The notes below the pieces were generated by a model that made no database searches, was not told the origin of the DNA, and saw only the letters and a program-made list of their open reading frames with translations. Below are positions 32,307-41,048 of a stretch of 64,000 nt of DNA, one piece after another (the first letter of the stretch is position 1; every line of letters starts with the position of its first letter). Origin of the DNA: Kibdelosporangium aridum (GTDB taxonomy: Bacteria; Actinomycetota; Actinomycetes; Mycobacteriales; Pseudonocardiaceae); NCBI RefSeq assembly GCF_900176515.1, contig NZ_FWXV01000007.1:1-64000 (forward strand), read 5' to 3'. The position numbers and the translations under genes are program-made.

Positions 32307-35287
32307 CCCTTCGATACCGCGGTGATGTGTTCGGCCTCGTAAGCACCTACGTCGGACAGCATCTGTCGGGCGACCGCCGTAGCCGCGTCTGCCTCGGCGG
32401 TGTGGCCGGAGATCGTCAGGTGCCGTGCGTGCGTGAGCAGCGCTTTGCCGTGCCAGCGCGGATCGCCGCTCACGCTGAGAGCCTTGAGGCCCTTGTCGAG
32501 CTGGATACGTGCACCGTCGATGTCACCCATGTCCATCAGGACGTCGGCCAGGACGATCTGCGTGCACGCCAGGCCATGCGAATCCAGTGTCAGCTCAAGG
32601 ACATCGAGGCCGCGCACGGCGCACGCACGCGCCTCGTCCAACTCCCCGAGCGCACGGTGTGTCTCGGCGAGACAACGCAGCGCCGCGCCTTCTCGCCGCA
32701 AGTCACCTGCACCACGCAACGCGTCCCTGCTCTTCTGCAGGATTTCCAGCGAGCCGGTCAAGTCGCCGACGCCCCGGCGCACGATGCCCAGCTCACGCAA
32801 CGAAGCACCGATCCACCGCTGGTCACCCAGTCGTTCGAAGGTCTCGACCGCCTCGCGCAACCGCTGCTCGGCACGTTCCCAGTTGCCGCGGTAGCGGTCG
32901 AGCACACCGGATTCACGCAGCGTGTAGGCACGCCACCTGGGTTTGTCGAGTGCTTCGAGCACTGACAGGCAGCCGTCGAAGTACTTCGCGGCTTCGTCCC
33001 ACCTGCCTTGCAACCGCTCGGCGACACCGACCGAAAGCAGGGTGACGACCTCCAGCAGCGGGTCGTTGGCCTGCGGCAGGATCTTCAGCCCGGCCCGGAA
33101 CGACTCCTCGGCGCGCCGGAAGTCCCTGGTCTCACGGGCAGCCAGACCGACGGCGAACAGCGCGTAGGCCGTCCAGTATGGACTGGAGAACCGGCCTGCG
33201 GCGGCCAGGCTCAGTTCGGCGACCCGCTTCAGGTCGGCCCACTGCGCGCGCAGTTCGAAGAAGGCCGCGACAGTCGCGGAGAGCTGGCATGTCAGCTCGT
33301 CCTTGCCACTTGCCGCCGCGTACTCGATGGCTTCGAGGATCGCCGGGTACTCGTGGTCGAGCCAGACGGCCGGGCCGCGGTCGATCTCGTCGAAGACACC
33401 CGGGGTGTCCACTGTGAACGGCGGTGGCTCGAATTGGTAAAGCCCGCCGAAGTCCAGCAACGCGTCGGCACGCTTGCCCAGATAGAGGTAGGCGTTGATC
33501 AGCCTGACGCGTGCCTCGTCCCGCTCGTCGTCGCCGGCGAGCTTCTCCTGGGCGTACAGGCGGATCAGATCGTGGAACCGATAGCGGCCGGGCGCGGCTT
33601 CGACCAGGTTGACGTCGACAAGGTCCTCCACCAGCCGTTCCGAGGTGCGGAAGTCCACGTCGAGCACAGCCGCGACCGCCCACGGCGGCAGGCCGTTGTC
33701 CGGCATCAGCGCCAGCAGCCGGAACGCCCGCTGGTGCTCCTCGTCCAGGCTGTCGTAGCTGAGCAGGAAGCTCGCCCGGATCTCGCGGTCCCCGCCGACC
33801 AGTTCGTCCAGCCGGGTCCGTTCGTCCTCCAGGCGCTCGGCCAGTGACGCGGCGGTCAGGTGCGGCCGGGACCGAAGTTTGGTGCCGACGATCCGAAGTG
33901 CCAACGGCAGGCCACCGCACAGGTCGACGATCCGCTGCGCGTGCACGTCCCCGTCCGCCAGCCGCTCGGCCCCGACCAGGTCGGTGAGCAAGGCCAACGC
34001 GTCGGCCTGGTCGAGTACGTCCAGGTCGACGAGTTTGCGCATGTCCAGACCGGTCAGCCGGCGCCTGCTGGTGATCAGCACGGCGCACTCCGAGTTGCCC
34101 GGGATCAACAAGCGCACCTGCTTCTCGGTGGCCGCGTTGTCCAGCACCACGAGGATGCGCCTGCCCGCCGTGCGGTCCCGGAACAGCCCGACCCGCTCCT
34201 CCAATGTGGACGGCACGTCGGCACCGTCGACCCCGAGGTCACGCAGGAACCGGGCGAGCACTTCGCTCGGGTCACGCGGCCGGGGACCGTTGCCGTGCAG
34301 GTCGATGAACAGCTGGCCGTCCGGGAACTTGGCGACGAGCTTGCGGCCTGCCTTGACCGCGAGCGCGGTCTTGCCCAGGCCCGGCTTGCCGGTGATCGCG
34401 ACAACCGGGAGCACGTCGTCGGTCCGCGAGATCAGCAGGTCACAGATCTCCTCGATGTGCCTGCTGCGACCGATGTAGTGGTCAACGTCCGGCGGCAGCT
34501 GCCGCGGACCGGACTTGACCTTCTCCCTCGGGTTGAGCTTCAGCGACGGATCGTCGCGCAGGATCCGCGTCTGCAGGTCACGCAACGCGGGCGCCGGTTC
34601 AACCCCGAGCTCGTGGTCCAGCCGGTGGTACAGCTTCTGGTACGCGGTCAGCGCATCAGGTCCACGGTCACTGCGGTGCAAAGCGAGCATCAGCTGCCCG
34701 ACGACCTGCTGACGGTACGGGTGCTGCGCCTCGAGTTCGGTGAGCTCATGGATCACTTCGGCGTGCCGTCCCAGCCGCATGTGGGCGTCGATCCGCTCTT
34801 CCATCGCCAGCAGCCGGGCCTCGTCGAGGTGGCGGGTCAGCCTCGTCCGCACCTCTTCGGCAGCCACCGACGCGAGCGCCGGGCCGTCCCACAGAGCCAG
34901 GGCCTCGTCGAGGACCCGGATGCGCGCCTCCTCGTCAGCGCATCCGCGAGCCTCGGCACACAGCTCCATGAACTTGTTGACGTCGATGCGCTTCGGGTCG
35001 CACTTCATCATGTAGCCGGGCCCGTCGCTGATCAACGCGACGCCGTGGCGTTCCGCGTCCGCGGCGTTGAGCACCGACCTCAACCTGCTGATATGTGTGT
35101 GGATAACGCCACGGGCACTGCGTGGCGCCTCGTCCGGCCACGTCAGTTCGACCAGTCGCTCGGCGGGCACCAGTTTGTTGGCGTCCAACAACATCATCGC
35201 CAGCACGAACCGCTGCTTGCGAACCCCTAGATCGATCTGCCTGCCATCGCTGAACGCCCTTACCGGGCCGAGCAGCTGAAATTCCAC
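32303..35287 (-). CDS. AfsR/SARP-family regulator with NB-ARC and TPR domains
   Basis: 994 residues. The GTG at 35287 is chosen because GGGGAGG sits five bases upstream and VEFQLLGPVRA is the standard SARP start. Residues about 1-95 are the OmpR-like winged helix, 100-250 the bacterial transcriptional activation domain, 285-550 an NB-ARC ATPase (Walker A GKPGLGKTAL near residue 300, RRILVVLDNAA, GLPLALRIVG), and the remainder tetratricopeptide repeats with RWIGASLRELGIVRRG-type units. This is the layout of AfsR, a global regulator of secondary metabolism. No biosynthetic cluster adjoins it, so its targets may be remote or the gene may regulate the neighbouring operons. Confidence 0.9.
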   Translation of the reverse strand: MEFQLLGPVRAFSDGRQIDLGVRKQRFVLAMMLLDANKLVPAERLVELTWPDEAPRSARGVIHTHISRLRSVLNAADAERHGVALISDGPGYMMKCDPKRIDVNKFMELCAEARGCADEEARIRVLDEALALWDGPALASVAAEEVRTRLTRHLDEARLLAMEERIDAHMRLGRHAEVIHELTELEAQHPYRQQVVGQLMLALHRSDRGPDALTAYQKLYHRLDHELGVEPAPALRDLQTRILRDDPSLKLNPREKVKSGPRQLPPDVDHYIGRSRHIEEICDLLISRTDDVLPVVAITGKPGLGKTALAVKAGRKLVAKFPDGQLFIDLHGNGPRPRDPSEVLARFLRDLGVDGADVPSTLEERVGLFRDRTAGRRILVVLDNAATEKQVRLLIPGNSECAVLITSRRRLTGLDMRKLVDLDVLDQADALALLTDLVGAERLADGDVHAQRIVDLCGGLPLALRIVGTKLRSRPHLTAASLAERLEDERTRLDELVGGDREIRASFLLSYDSLDEEHQRAFRLLALMPDNGLPPWAVAAVLDVDFRTSERLVEDLVDVNLVEAAPGRYRFHDLIRLYAQEKLAGDDERDEARVRLINAYLYLGKRADALLDFGGLYQFEPPPFTVDTPGVFDEIDRGPAVWLDHEYPAILEAIEYAAASGKDELTCQLSATVAAFFELRAQWADLKRVAELSLAAAGRFSSPYWTAYALFAVGLAARETRDFRRAEESFRAGLKILPQANDPLLEVVTLLSVGVAERLQGRWDEAAKYFDGCLSVLEALDKPRWRAYTLRESGVLDRYRGNWERAEQRLREAVETFERLGDQRWIGASLRELGIVRRGVGDLTGSLEILQKSRDALRGAGDLRREGAALRCLAETHRALGELDEARACAVRGLDVLELTLDSHGLACTQIVLADVLMDMGDIDGARIQLDKGLKALSVSGDPRWHGKALLTHARHLTISGHTAEADAATAVARQMLSDVGAYEAEHITAVSKG

Positions 35288-35507
35288 GGGTACCTCCCCA
35301 AGCCCCCGGTGCCACAGACCTGTCTCCAGCGCCGGGCACCTCATCACCACCACGCACCCGACAACACTTACAAGACTTGTCCGGGAGGCCTAGGGGTTGC
35401 CCGTCGCCCGTTTATTCGCGTTCGCCATCCACATCGGGTCAGCTTATCCGCGGCTACTGCATTCGAGGGACTTTGGCCAGTTTCGCCGAAGTCGACCGAA
35501 CTTTTGT

Positions 35508-35536
35508 TTGACGCAGACGTAAGTCCTCCATTAAGT
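35508..35536 (+). promoter_or_regulatory. Candidate promoter of the sugar ABC operon
   Basis: TTGACG (35508-35513) and TTAAGT (35531-35536) are 17 bases apart. The -10 element is a weak match. The rest of the 315-base gap 35288-35602 shows no gene. Confidence 0.35.
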
Positions 35537-35546
35537 TCTCGATCAT

Positions 35547-35568
35547 GACTGTGAGCGGCCTCACAGTC
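35547..35568. promoter_or_regulatory. CRP/GlxR-type palindrome upstream of the sugar ABC operon
   Basis: GACTGTGAG and CTCACAGTC are perfect 9-bp arms around CGGC. Inside lies TGTGA-N6-TCACA (35550-35565), the consensus of cAMP receptor protein and of actinobacterial Crp/GlxR regulators. It sits 35 bases before the start codon of the ATPase gene. As RNA it would also form a strong hairpin in the leader. Confidence 0.5.
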
Positions 35569-35602
35569 TGTCCGGAGTCCGTCGCGGGGACTGGGGTGGG
35601 CA

Positions 35603-37063
35603 ATGGCGCCGATCGTACGGATGAGCGGGATCAGCAAACAGTTCCTTGGCGTCACCGTGCTCAAGGACGTCGACCTCGATCTGCACGGCGGCGAGGTACA
35701 CGCACTCGTCGGCGAGAACGGCGCGGGCAAGTCCACGCTGATGAAGATCCTCGCCGGCGCACACCGGCCGGACGCCGGCGAGATCGTCCTCAATGGACAG
35801 ACAGTGTCGTTCACGTCGCCGAGGGACGCTCAGCACGCCGGGATCGCCATCGTCCACCAGGAACTGACCTTGCTGCCCGACCGGAGCGTCGCCGAGAACG
35901 TCTACCTCGGCCGTGAACCCGTCCGGCGCGGACAGGTCGACCGAAGACGGATGGAAGCCGGCACAGCGGACCTGCTCGACCGGTTGGGCGAGCGCGGGAT
36001 CACGCCACGCACCCCCGTCCGCCGGTTACCCGTGGCGCAGCAGCAGGTGGTGGAGATCGTCAAAGCGTTGTCGATGGACGCGCGTGTGATCGCGATGGAC
36101 GAGCCGACCGCCGCACTGGCCGACCACGAGGTCGAACTGCTGTATGACCTGGTGGACCGGCTGCGGTCAAGCGGCATCGCGGTGCTGTACGTCTCGCACC
36201 GGCTGCGCGAGGTGTTCGATCTGAGCCAACGGATCACAGTGCTCAAAGACGGCATTCTGGTCACGTCCACACAGACGAACCAGATCTCCCCCGATGAGCT
36301 GGTCCGTGCGATGGTCGGCCGGCCGTTGGACGCGATGTTCCCCGACCGCGCGAAAGCCCGTGGCGTGACCAGGCTCGCTATTCGCGACGGCGGGAACAAG
36401 CGGCTGCAGGACATCACGATCGAGTTATCCGCTGGCGAGATCGTCGGTCTCGCCGGCCTGCAGGGCGCGGGCCGGTCCGCGGTGGCCCGCGCCCTCTGCG
36501 GGGTCGACCCGCTGACCACCGGCGAGTTCGAAGTGGACGGTCAGCTGGTGCACATCCGATCGCCACGAGCCGCGATCCGGCACGGCATCGCCCACGTCAC
36601 CGAGGACCGCAAAGGTGAAGGTCTCGCGCTGCGCCAGACGGTCCGTGACAACACGATGCTCGTGCGCAACGCCACCTTCGGGCGCAAACGGATCGACGTC
36701 GAACAGCTGCTGCGGTCGGTCCGGCTGGTGTCCAGGGGCACCGATCAGGAGGTGCGCTATCTGTCCGGCGGCAACCAGCAGAAAGTCGTGCTGGCGAAGT
36801 GGCTCGCGGTCAAGCCGAAGGTGCTGATCGCCGACGAGCCGACCCGCGGGATCGACGTCGGCGCCAAGAAGATCGTCTACGACCTGCTCCGCGAGCTGGC
36901 CGACAGCGGCGTCGCGATCCTGATGATCTCCAGCGAACTGCCGGAGCTGATCGGGATGAGCGACCGGATCCTCGTCATGCACGACGGCCGGCTGGCCGGC
37001 GAGTTACCCGCCGATTCGTCCGAGGAAGCCGTGATGGCACTCGCCACCGGAGGCAGCGCATGA
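35603..37063 (+). CDS. Sugar ABC transporter ATPase with two nucleotide-binding domains (RbsA-like)
   Basis: 486 residues from ATG at 35603. First domain: Walker A GENGAGKS near residue 38, Q-loop VHQELTLLP, signature-like PVAQQQVVEIVKAL, Walker B VIAMDEPTAAL. Second domain: degenerate Walker A GLQGAGRSAV, EDRKGEGL, signature LSGGNQQKVVLAKWL, Walker B VLIADEPTRGIDVGAK. This is the fused ATPase of ribose/xylose/galactose-type importers. The end overlaps the first permease by four bases. Confidence 0.92.
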   Translation: MAPIVRMSGISKQFLGVTVLKDVDLDLHGGEVHALVGENGAGKSTLMKILAGAHRPDAGEIVLNGQTVSFTSPRDAQHAGIAIVHQELTLLPDRSVAENVYLGREPVRRGQVDRRRMEAGTADLLDRLGERGITPRTPVRRLPVAQQQVVEIVKALSMDARVIAMDEPTAALADHEVELLYDLVDRLRSSGIAVLYVSHRLREVFDLSQRITVLKDGILVTSTQTNQISPDELVRAMVGRPLDAMFPDRAKARGVTRLAIRDGGNKRLQDITIELSAGEIVGLAGLQGAGRSAVARALCGVDPLTTGEFEVDGQLVHIRSPRAAIRHGIAHVTEDRKGEGLALRQTVRDNTMLVRNATFGRKRIDVEQLLRSVRLVSRGTDQEVRYLSGGNQQKVVLAKWLAVKPKVLIADEPTRGIDVGAKKIVYDLLRELADSGVAILMISSELPELIGMSDRILVMHDGRLAGELPADSSEEAVMALATGGSA

Positions 37064-38061
37064 CAGCGACGGTGACGAGGCAACCCGTGCGGCGCAACGG
37101 AACCACGAAGTTCCGGCTGACGCCGACAATGTCCGTTTACATCGCGCTTGTCGTACTGCTCATCGTCGGCAGCATCTTGGTCGGGGTCCAGGGCGGCGTC
37201 CTGCTCGACCACGGCGGCATCCTCAACATCCTGACCCGGGGCACCGTGCTCGGCCTGGTCGCGATCGGCCAGACCATGGTGATCCTGACCGGTTCGCTCG
37301 ACCTGTCGGTGGCGTACCTGATCGGCCTGTGTTCGCTGATCGCGGCCGAGACCATGGCGGGCGATCCCGGCATGATCGTGCCCGCGGTGCTGCTGACCGT
37401 CGGGTTCGCCGCGGTCGTCGGCCTGGTCAACGGACTGGTCATCACCGCGCTCAAGGTGAACGCGTTCATCGCGACGCTCGGTGTCGCCTTGATCATCCGT
37501 GGCTATCTGGAGAACAACTACACCGGTCCCGCCGGTTCAGTTCCGCGCGGCTTCCAACACCTGGGTTACGACCGGATCGGTCCGATTCCAGTGTCCACAT
37601 TGGTCATGCTTGCGCTCGCGGTAATCGCTTGGTGGTACCTGAGCCGGACCAAAGGCGGCTATCACGTCTACGCCGTCGGTGGCGACGTCGAAGTGGCGCG
37701 GCTGTCCGGGATCAGGACCAGCCGCACGATCGTCAAGATGCACGTGCTGTGCTCGGTGATGGCCGGGCTCGCGGCGTTGTTCCTGGTCAGCAGATTGGGC
37801 TCGGGGGCGCCGTACGTGGGCACCGACGGCGGTTACGACCTGGAGTCGATCGCAGCCGTGGTGCTCGGCGGCACGCTGCTGTCCGGCGGGCGCGGTGGCG
37901 TCGCCGGAACGATCGGCGGCGTACTGATCCTGGCCACCCTCGACACGATCTTCGACGACCTCGGCGTGACCCCGTTCCTGAAAGACGTGGTCCGTGGCGC
38001 GGTCCTGATCGTCGCGGTCGCCCTCTACGCCCGTAGCCAGCTCGCGAGGAGGGTCAGATGA
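37060..38061 (+). CDS. Sugar ABC transporter permease 1 (RbsC-like)
   Basis: 333 residues, with an ATG overlapping the ATPase stop. Eight to ten membrane segments; the motifs GTVLGLVAIGQTMVILTGSLDLSV and GLVNGLVITALKVNAFIATLG, and the later LGGTLLSGGRGGVAGTIGG, are the RbsC/BPD_transp_2 hallmarks. It forms a heterodimer with the second permease, or each may form its own pore. Confidence 0.9.
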   Translation: MTATVTRQPVRRNGTTKFRLTPTMSVYIALVVLLIVGSILVGVQGGVLLDHGGILNILTRGTVLGLVAIGQTMVILTGSLDLSVAYLIGLCSLIAAETMAGDPGMIVPAVLLTVGFAAVVGLVNGLVITALKVNAFIATLGVALIIRGYLENNYTGPAGSVPRGFQHLGYDRIGPIPVSTLVMLALAVIAWWYLSRTKGGYHVYAVGGDVEVARLSGIRTSRTIVKMHVLCSVMAGLAALFLVSRLGSGAPYVGTDGGYDLESIAAVVLGGTLLSGGRGGVAGTIGGVLILATLDTIFDDLGVTPFLKDVVRGAVLIVAVALYARSQLARRVR

Positions 38062-39032
38062 CGCAGACCGAAACGCGCCGCCGTCCCAGACTCGCGTCGA
38101 GCACGATCCCCGTGCTCGCGGTGCTGGCTGTCGTGCTTGTCGCCCTTGCGTTCGCCGGTTCGGCCTACCAGGAGCCGGCCGGGTACCTCGCATTGCTCAA
38201 GCGCGCGGCACCTTTGATGATCTTGGCGATCGGGCAGTACTTCGTGATCGTCAGCGGCGGGTTCGACCTGTCGGTCGGCTCGCTCGTCACCGCCGAGGTG
38301 GTGATCGCGGCCCGGCTGATCGACGGCGAGGAGTCCGCGACGCTGTGGGTGATCTTGTTGATGCTGGGCATCGGCGCATTCGTCGGCCTCGTCAACGGAG
38401 CGATCACCACCCGGCTGTTAGTTCCCTCGTTCATCGTCACCCTGGGCATGCTGCTGGTTCTCGACGGCGCGGTGTTCCTGTGGACGGGCGGCGCGCCACG
38501 CGGCGCGTTGTCCGACTCGTTCCGGACTGTCGGCAGGCAAGGGATCGACGGCATCCCGGTGATCGGCCAGCTGCCGTGGTCGGTTGTCGTGCTCGCGGTG
38601 ATCGTGGCCTTGGCTGTGTGGTTCATGCGCAGTCCGACAGGCCGCACGCTGGTTGCCGTCGGTGACAACGAAACCGCCGTCTGGCTTGGCGGTGGCCGGG
38701 TGGAACGGCTGCGCACGCTCGCTTTTGTCCTTTCTGGACTTTCCGCGGCCGTCGCCGCGATCCTGCTCGGCGGGTTCGCCGGAGTCTCCGCTCAGGTCGG
38801 CGACGGCCTGGAGTTCCGGGTCATCACCGCGGTCGTGCTCGGTGGTGTGGTGCTGGGCGGCGGCCGTGGATCGGTTGTCGCGGCCATGGCCGGAGCGCTC
38901 ACTTTGGAGTCGTTGTTCTCGTTGCTCAACCTGCTCGGTGTCGCCGGTGGGCTGGAATCCACTGTGCAGGGCGTGATCATCATCGCGGCCGTGGCGTACG
39001 CGGCCGTCAACTGGAGGAGGAAACGAGCGTGA
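38058..39032 (+). CDS. Sugar ABC transporter permease 2 (RbsC-like)
   Basis: 324 residues, again with an ATGA overlap. It is paralogous to permease 1 and has the same hallmarks (MILAIGQYFVIVSGGFDLSVGS, GLVNGAITTRLLVPSFIVTLG, LGGVVLGGGRGSVVAAMAG). Two distinct permeases in one operon point to a heterodimeric channel. Confidence 0.9.
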   Translation: MTQTETRRRPRLASSTIPVLAVLAVVLVALAFAGSAYQEPAGYLALLKRAAPLMILAIGQYFVIVSGGFDLSVGSLVTAEVVIAARLIDGEESATLWVILLMLGIGAFVGLVNGAITTRLLVPSFIVTLGMLLVLDGAVFLWTGGAPRGALSDSFRTVGRQGIDGIPVIGQLPWSVVVLAVIVALAVWFMRSPTGRTLVAVGDNETAVWLGGGRVERLRTLAFVLSGLSAAVAAILLGGFAGVSAQVGDGLEFRVITAVVLGGVVLGGGRGSVVAAMAGALTLESLFSLLNLLGVAGGLESTVQGVIIIAAVAYAAVNWRRKRA

Positions 39033-40189
39033 AACGGTTGATGACCGCCAGCGTCGCCGGATTGCTTGCCCTCACCGCATGTTCCTCCGACTTACCCGAG
39101 GGGCCGCCGACCATGTCGTCGGCACCTTCGGCGGTCAAGGAGGAGTTCTTCAACCAGGCCGAATATGACCGCCAACTGGCCTTGCGGGACGCCAAACCGG
39201 AAGGCCCCGCCGACAAGCCATGGGAGCAGGCCCTGCAGCCGACCATGGCCGACACCAAGCAATACGCCAAGCCCGGACCCTACGAGATCTGCTTCTCCAA
39301 CGCCTCGGTGGACAACCCGTGGCGCCAGGTCGGCTGGAAGACCATGCAGGTCGAGGCCACCCTGCACCCCGAAATCGCCAAGTTCACCGTGCTCGACGCT
39401 GAAGCCAAGGACGACAAGCAGATCAGCGACATCCAGCAGATGACCTCCGGCGGCTGCAACGCCCTGATCGTCTCACCGAACACCACCGCGACCCTGACCC
39501 CGGCCGTGGAAGCGGCTTGTGCCAAGGGAATTCCGGTGATCGTGTTCGACCGCGGAGTGAACACCAAGTGCCCGGTCACGTTCATCCACCCGATCGGTGG
39601 TTACGCGTTCGGCGCGACCGCCGCCGAGTTCCTGGCCTCCAAGGTCGGCCAGGGCGGCAAAGTCCTGGCGCTGCGGGTGTTGCCAGGTGTTGACGTGCTC
39701 GAACACCGGTGGGCTGCGGCCGAGCGGATTCTGGCTGCGAAGGGTGTCCAGGTCGCGGGGGTCGAGTTCACCGGCAACGACGGCGCGAAAGCCAAGAGCA
39801 TCGTCTCGGACTACCTGCAGCGCGGCGACATCAACGGCATCTGGATGGACGACGGCACGGCCGCGGTCCCGGTCCTTGAGGCGTTCGAGGACGCAGGCAA
39901 GAAGCTGCCCGCGATCTCCGGCGAGGACCAGCAGCAGTTCCTGGACAAGTGGAAGGCCGAGGGCCTGACCGCGCAAGCCCCGACGTACCCGACCTACCAG
40001 TGGCGCACGCCGGTGATCGCCGCACTGAAGATCCTCAAGGGCGAACAGGTCCCGCAGGAATGGATCCTGCCGCAGCCGGTGATCACGGATCAGACGCTGG
40101 ACCAGTATCGCAGCCAGGGCATGCCGCCGTTGCACTACGCGCTGTGCGGATGCCAGCAGATGCCGGGCTATCCAGACAAGTGGAAGTAA
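39029..40189 (+). CDS. Sugar ABC transporter substrate-binding lipoprotein (RbsB-like)
   Basis: 386 residues from a GTG overlapping the permease stop (GTGA), with GGAGGAGG upstream. The lipobox LTAC ends at Cys18. The body is a type I periplasmic-binding fold (PYEICFSNASVDNPWRQVGW, DIQQMTSGGCNALIVSPNTT, GIPVIVFDRGV). Cys residues near 190 and at the end (CGCQQMPGY) may form disulfides. About 90 residues longer than E. coli RbsB, mostly at the N-terminus. Sugar identity unknown. Confidence 0.88.
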   Translation: MKRLMTASVAGLLALTACSSDLPEGPPTMSSAPSAVKEEFFNQAEYDRQLALRDAKPEGPADKPWEQALQPTMADTKQYAKPGPYEICFSNASVDNPWRQVGWKTMQVEATLHPEIAKFTVLDAEAKDDKQISDIQQMTSGGCNALIVSPNTTATLTPAVEAACAKGIPVIVFDRGVNTKCPVTFIHPIGGYAFGATAAEFLASKVGQGGKVLALRVLPGVDVLEHRWAAAERILAAKGVQVAGVEFTGNDGAKAKSIVSDYLQRGDINGIWMDDGTAAVPVLEAFEDAGKKLPAISGEDQQQFLDKWKAEGLTAQAPTYPTYQWRTPVIAALKILKGEQVPQEWILPQPVITDQTLDQYRSQGMPPLHYALCGCQQMPGYPDKWK

Positions 40190-40195
40190 ACGCCC

Positions 40196-41038
40196 GTGCG
40201 TCACATCGGAGTGAACACATGGGTATGGACGTCTCCACTCAACGACGAGGCGCTGCGTGGGCTGGCGCCGAAGATCGCCGGGTGGGGATTCGACACCATT
40301 GAGATGCCGGTGGAGAACCCGGGCGACTGGGCACCGGACGCGGCGAGGACCCTCCTGGACGACCTCGGCCTTTCCGCGACCGTCGTGCTCGTCATGCCGC
40401 CAGGGCGTGAGCTCGTCCGGGCTGACGCCGGCACGGTGACGTCCACACAGGATTACCTGCGGTCCTGTGTGGACGTCGCCACCAAGGTCGGCTCGCCGGT
40501 CATCGCGGGTCCGGCCTACACGTCGGTCGGCCGGACGTGGCGGGCCACCGACGTGGAACGCAAGCACGACATCATCGAGTTGCGGGAGAACCTCGGGCCC
40601 GTGCTCGATCACGCCAAGCAGGCAGGCGTCACGATCGCGGTCGAACCGCTCAACCGGTACGAGACGAGCCTGCTCAACACGGTCAACCAGACACTCGAAG
40701 CGTTGGCCGGGCTGCCTTCCTGCGGCGTGGCACTGGATTTCTACCACCAGAACATCGAAGAGACCGACATCCCGGCGGCGATCAGGGCGGCGACCGGCCG
40801 GATCGCGCACGTCCAGGTCTGTGCCAACGATCGAGGCACGCCTGGTCGCGATCACCTTGACTGGCGCGCCATGCTCACCGCGCTCGACGACGCCGGATAC
40901 GACGGTCCACTGTGTATCGAATCGTTCACCGCGCACAACGCGAGCATCGCCACGGCCGCGTCGATCTGGCGCCCGCTTGCCACCAGCCAGGACGACCTGG
41001 CCGCCGACGGCCTCGCCTTCCTCAAATCCCTGCTGTAA
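40196..41038 (+). CDS. Xylose-isomerase-like TIM-barrel sugar isomerase/epimerase
   Basis: 280 residues from a GTG at 40196, six bases after the binding-protein stop. The fold and metal site match the ketose 3-epimerase/IolE-like group: Glu in VEPLNRYE, Asp in ALDFYHQN, His in IAHVQVCANDRGTPG and Glu in CIESF are the four ligands for a divalent metal. Ketose epimerases and 2-keto-myo-inositol dehydratases share these. Being in a sugar-import operon, it probably acts on the imported sugar or its oxidised form. Confidence 0.87.
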   Translation: MRHIGVNTWVWTSPLNDEALRGLAPKIAGWGFDTIEMPVENPGDWAPDAARTLLDDLGLSATVVLVMPPGRELVRADAGTVTSTQDYLRSCVDVATKVGSPVIAGPAYTSVGRTWRATDVERKHDIIELRENLGPVLDHAKQAGVTIAVEPLNRYETSLLNTVNQTLEALAGLPSCGVALDFYHQNIEETDIPAAIRAATGRIAHVQVCANDRGTPGRDHLDWRAMLTALDDAGYDGPLCIESFTAHNASIATAASIWRPLATSQDDLAADGLAFLKSLL

Positions 41039-41048
41039 GGACACCCAC

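Noticed and set aside
32303..35287. Pathway-specific activator of a neighbouring antibiotic cluster
   Set aside because: The protein is AfsR-like, but no polyketide, peptide or other scaffold-forming genes lie within the window.
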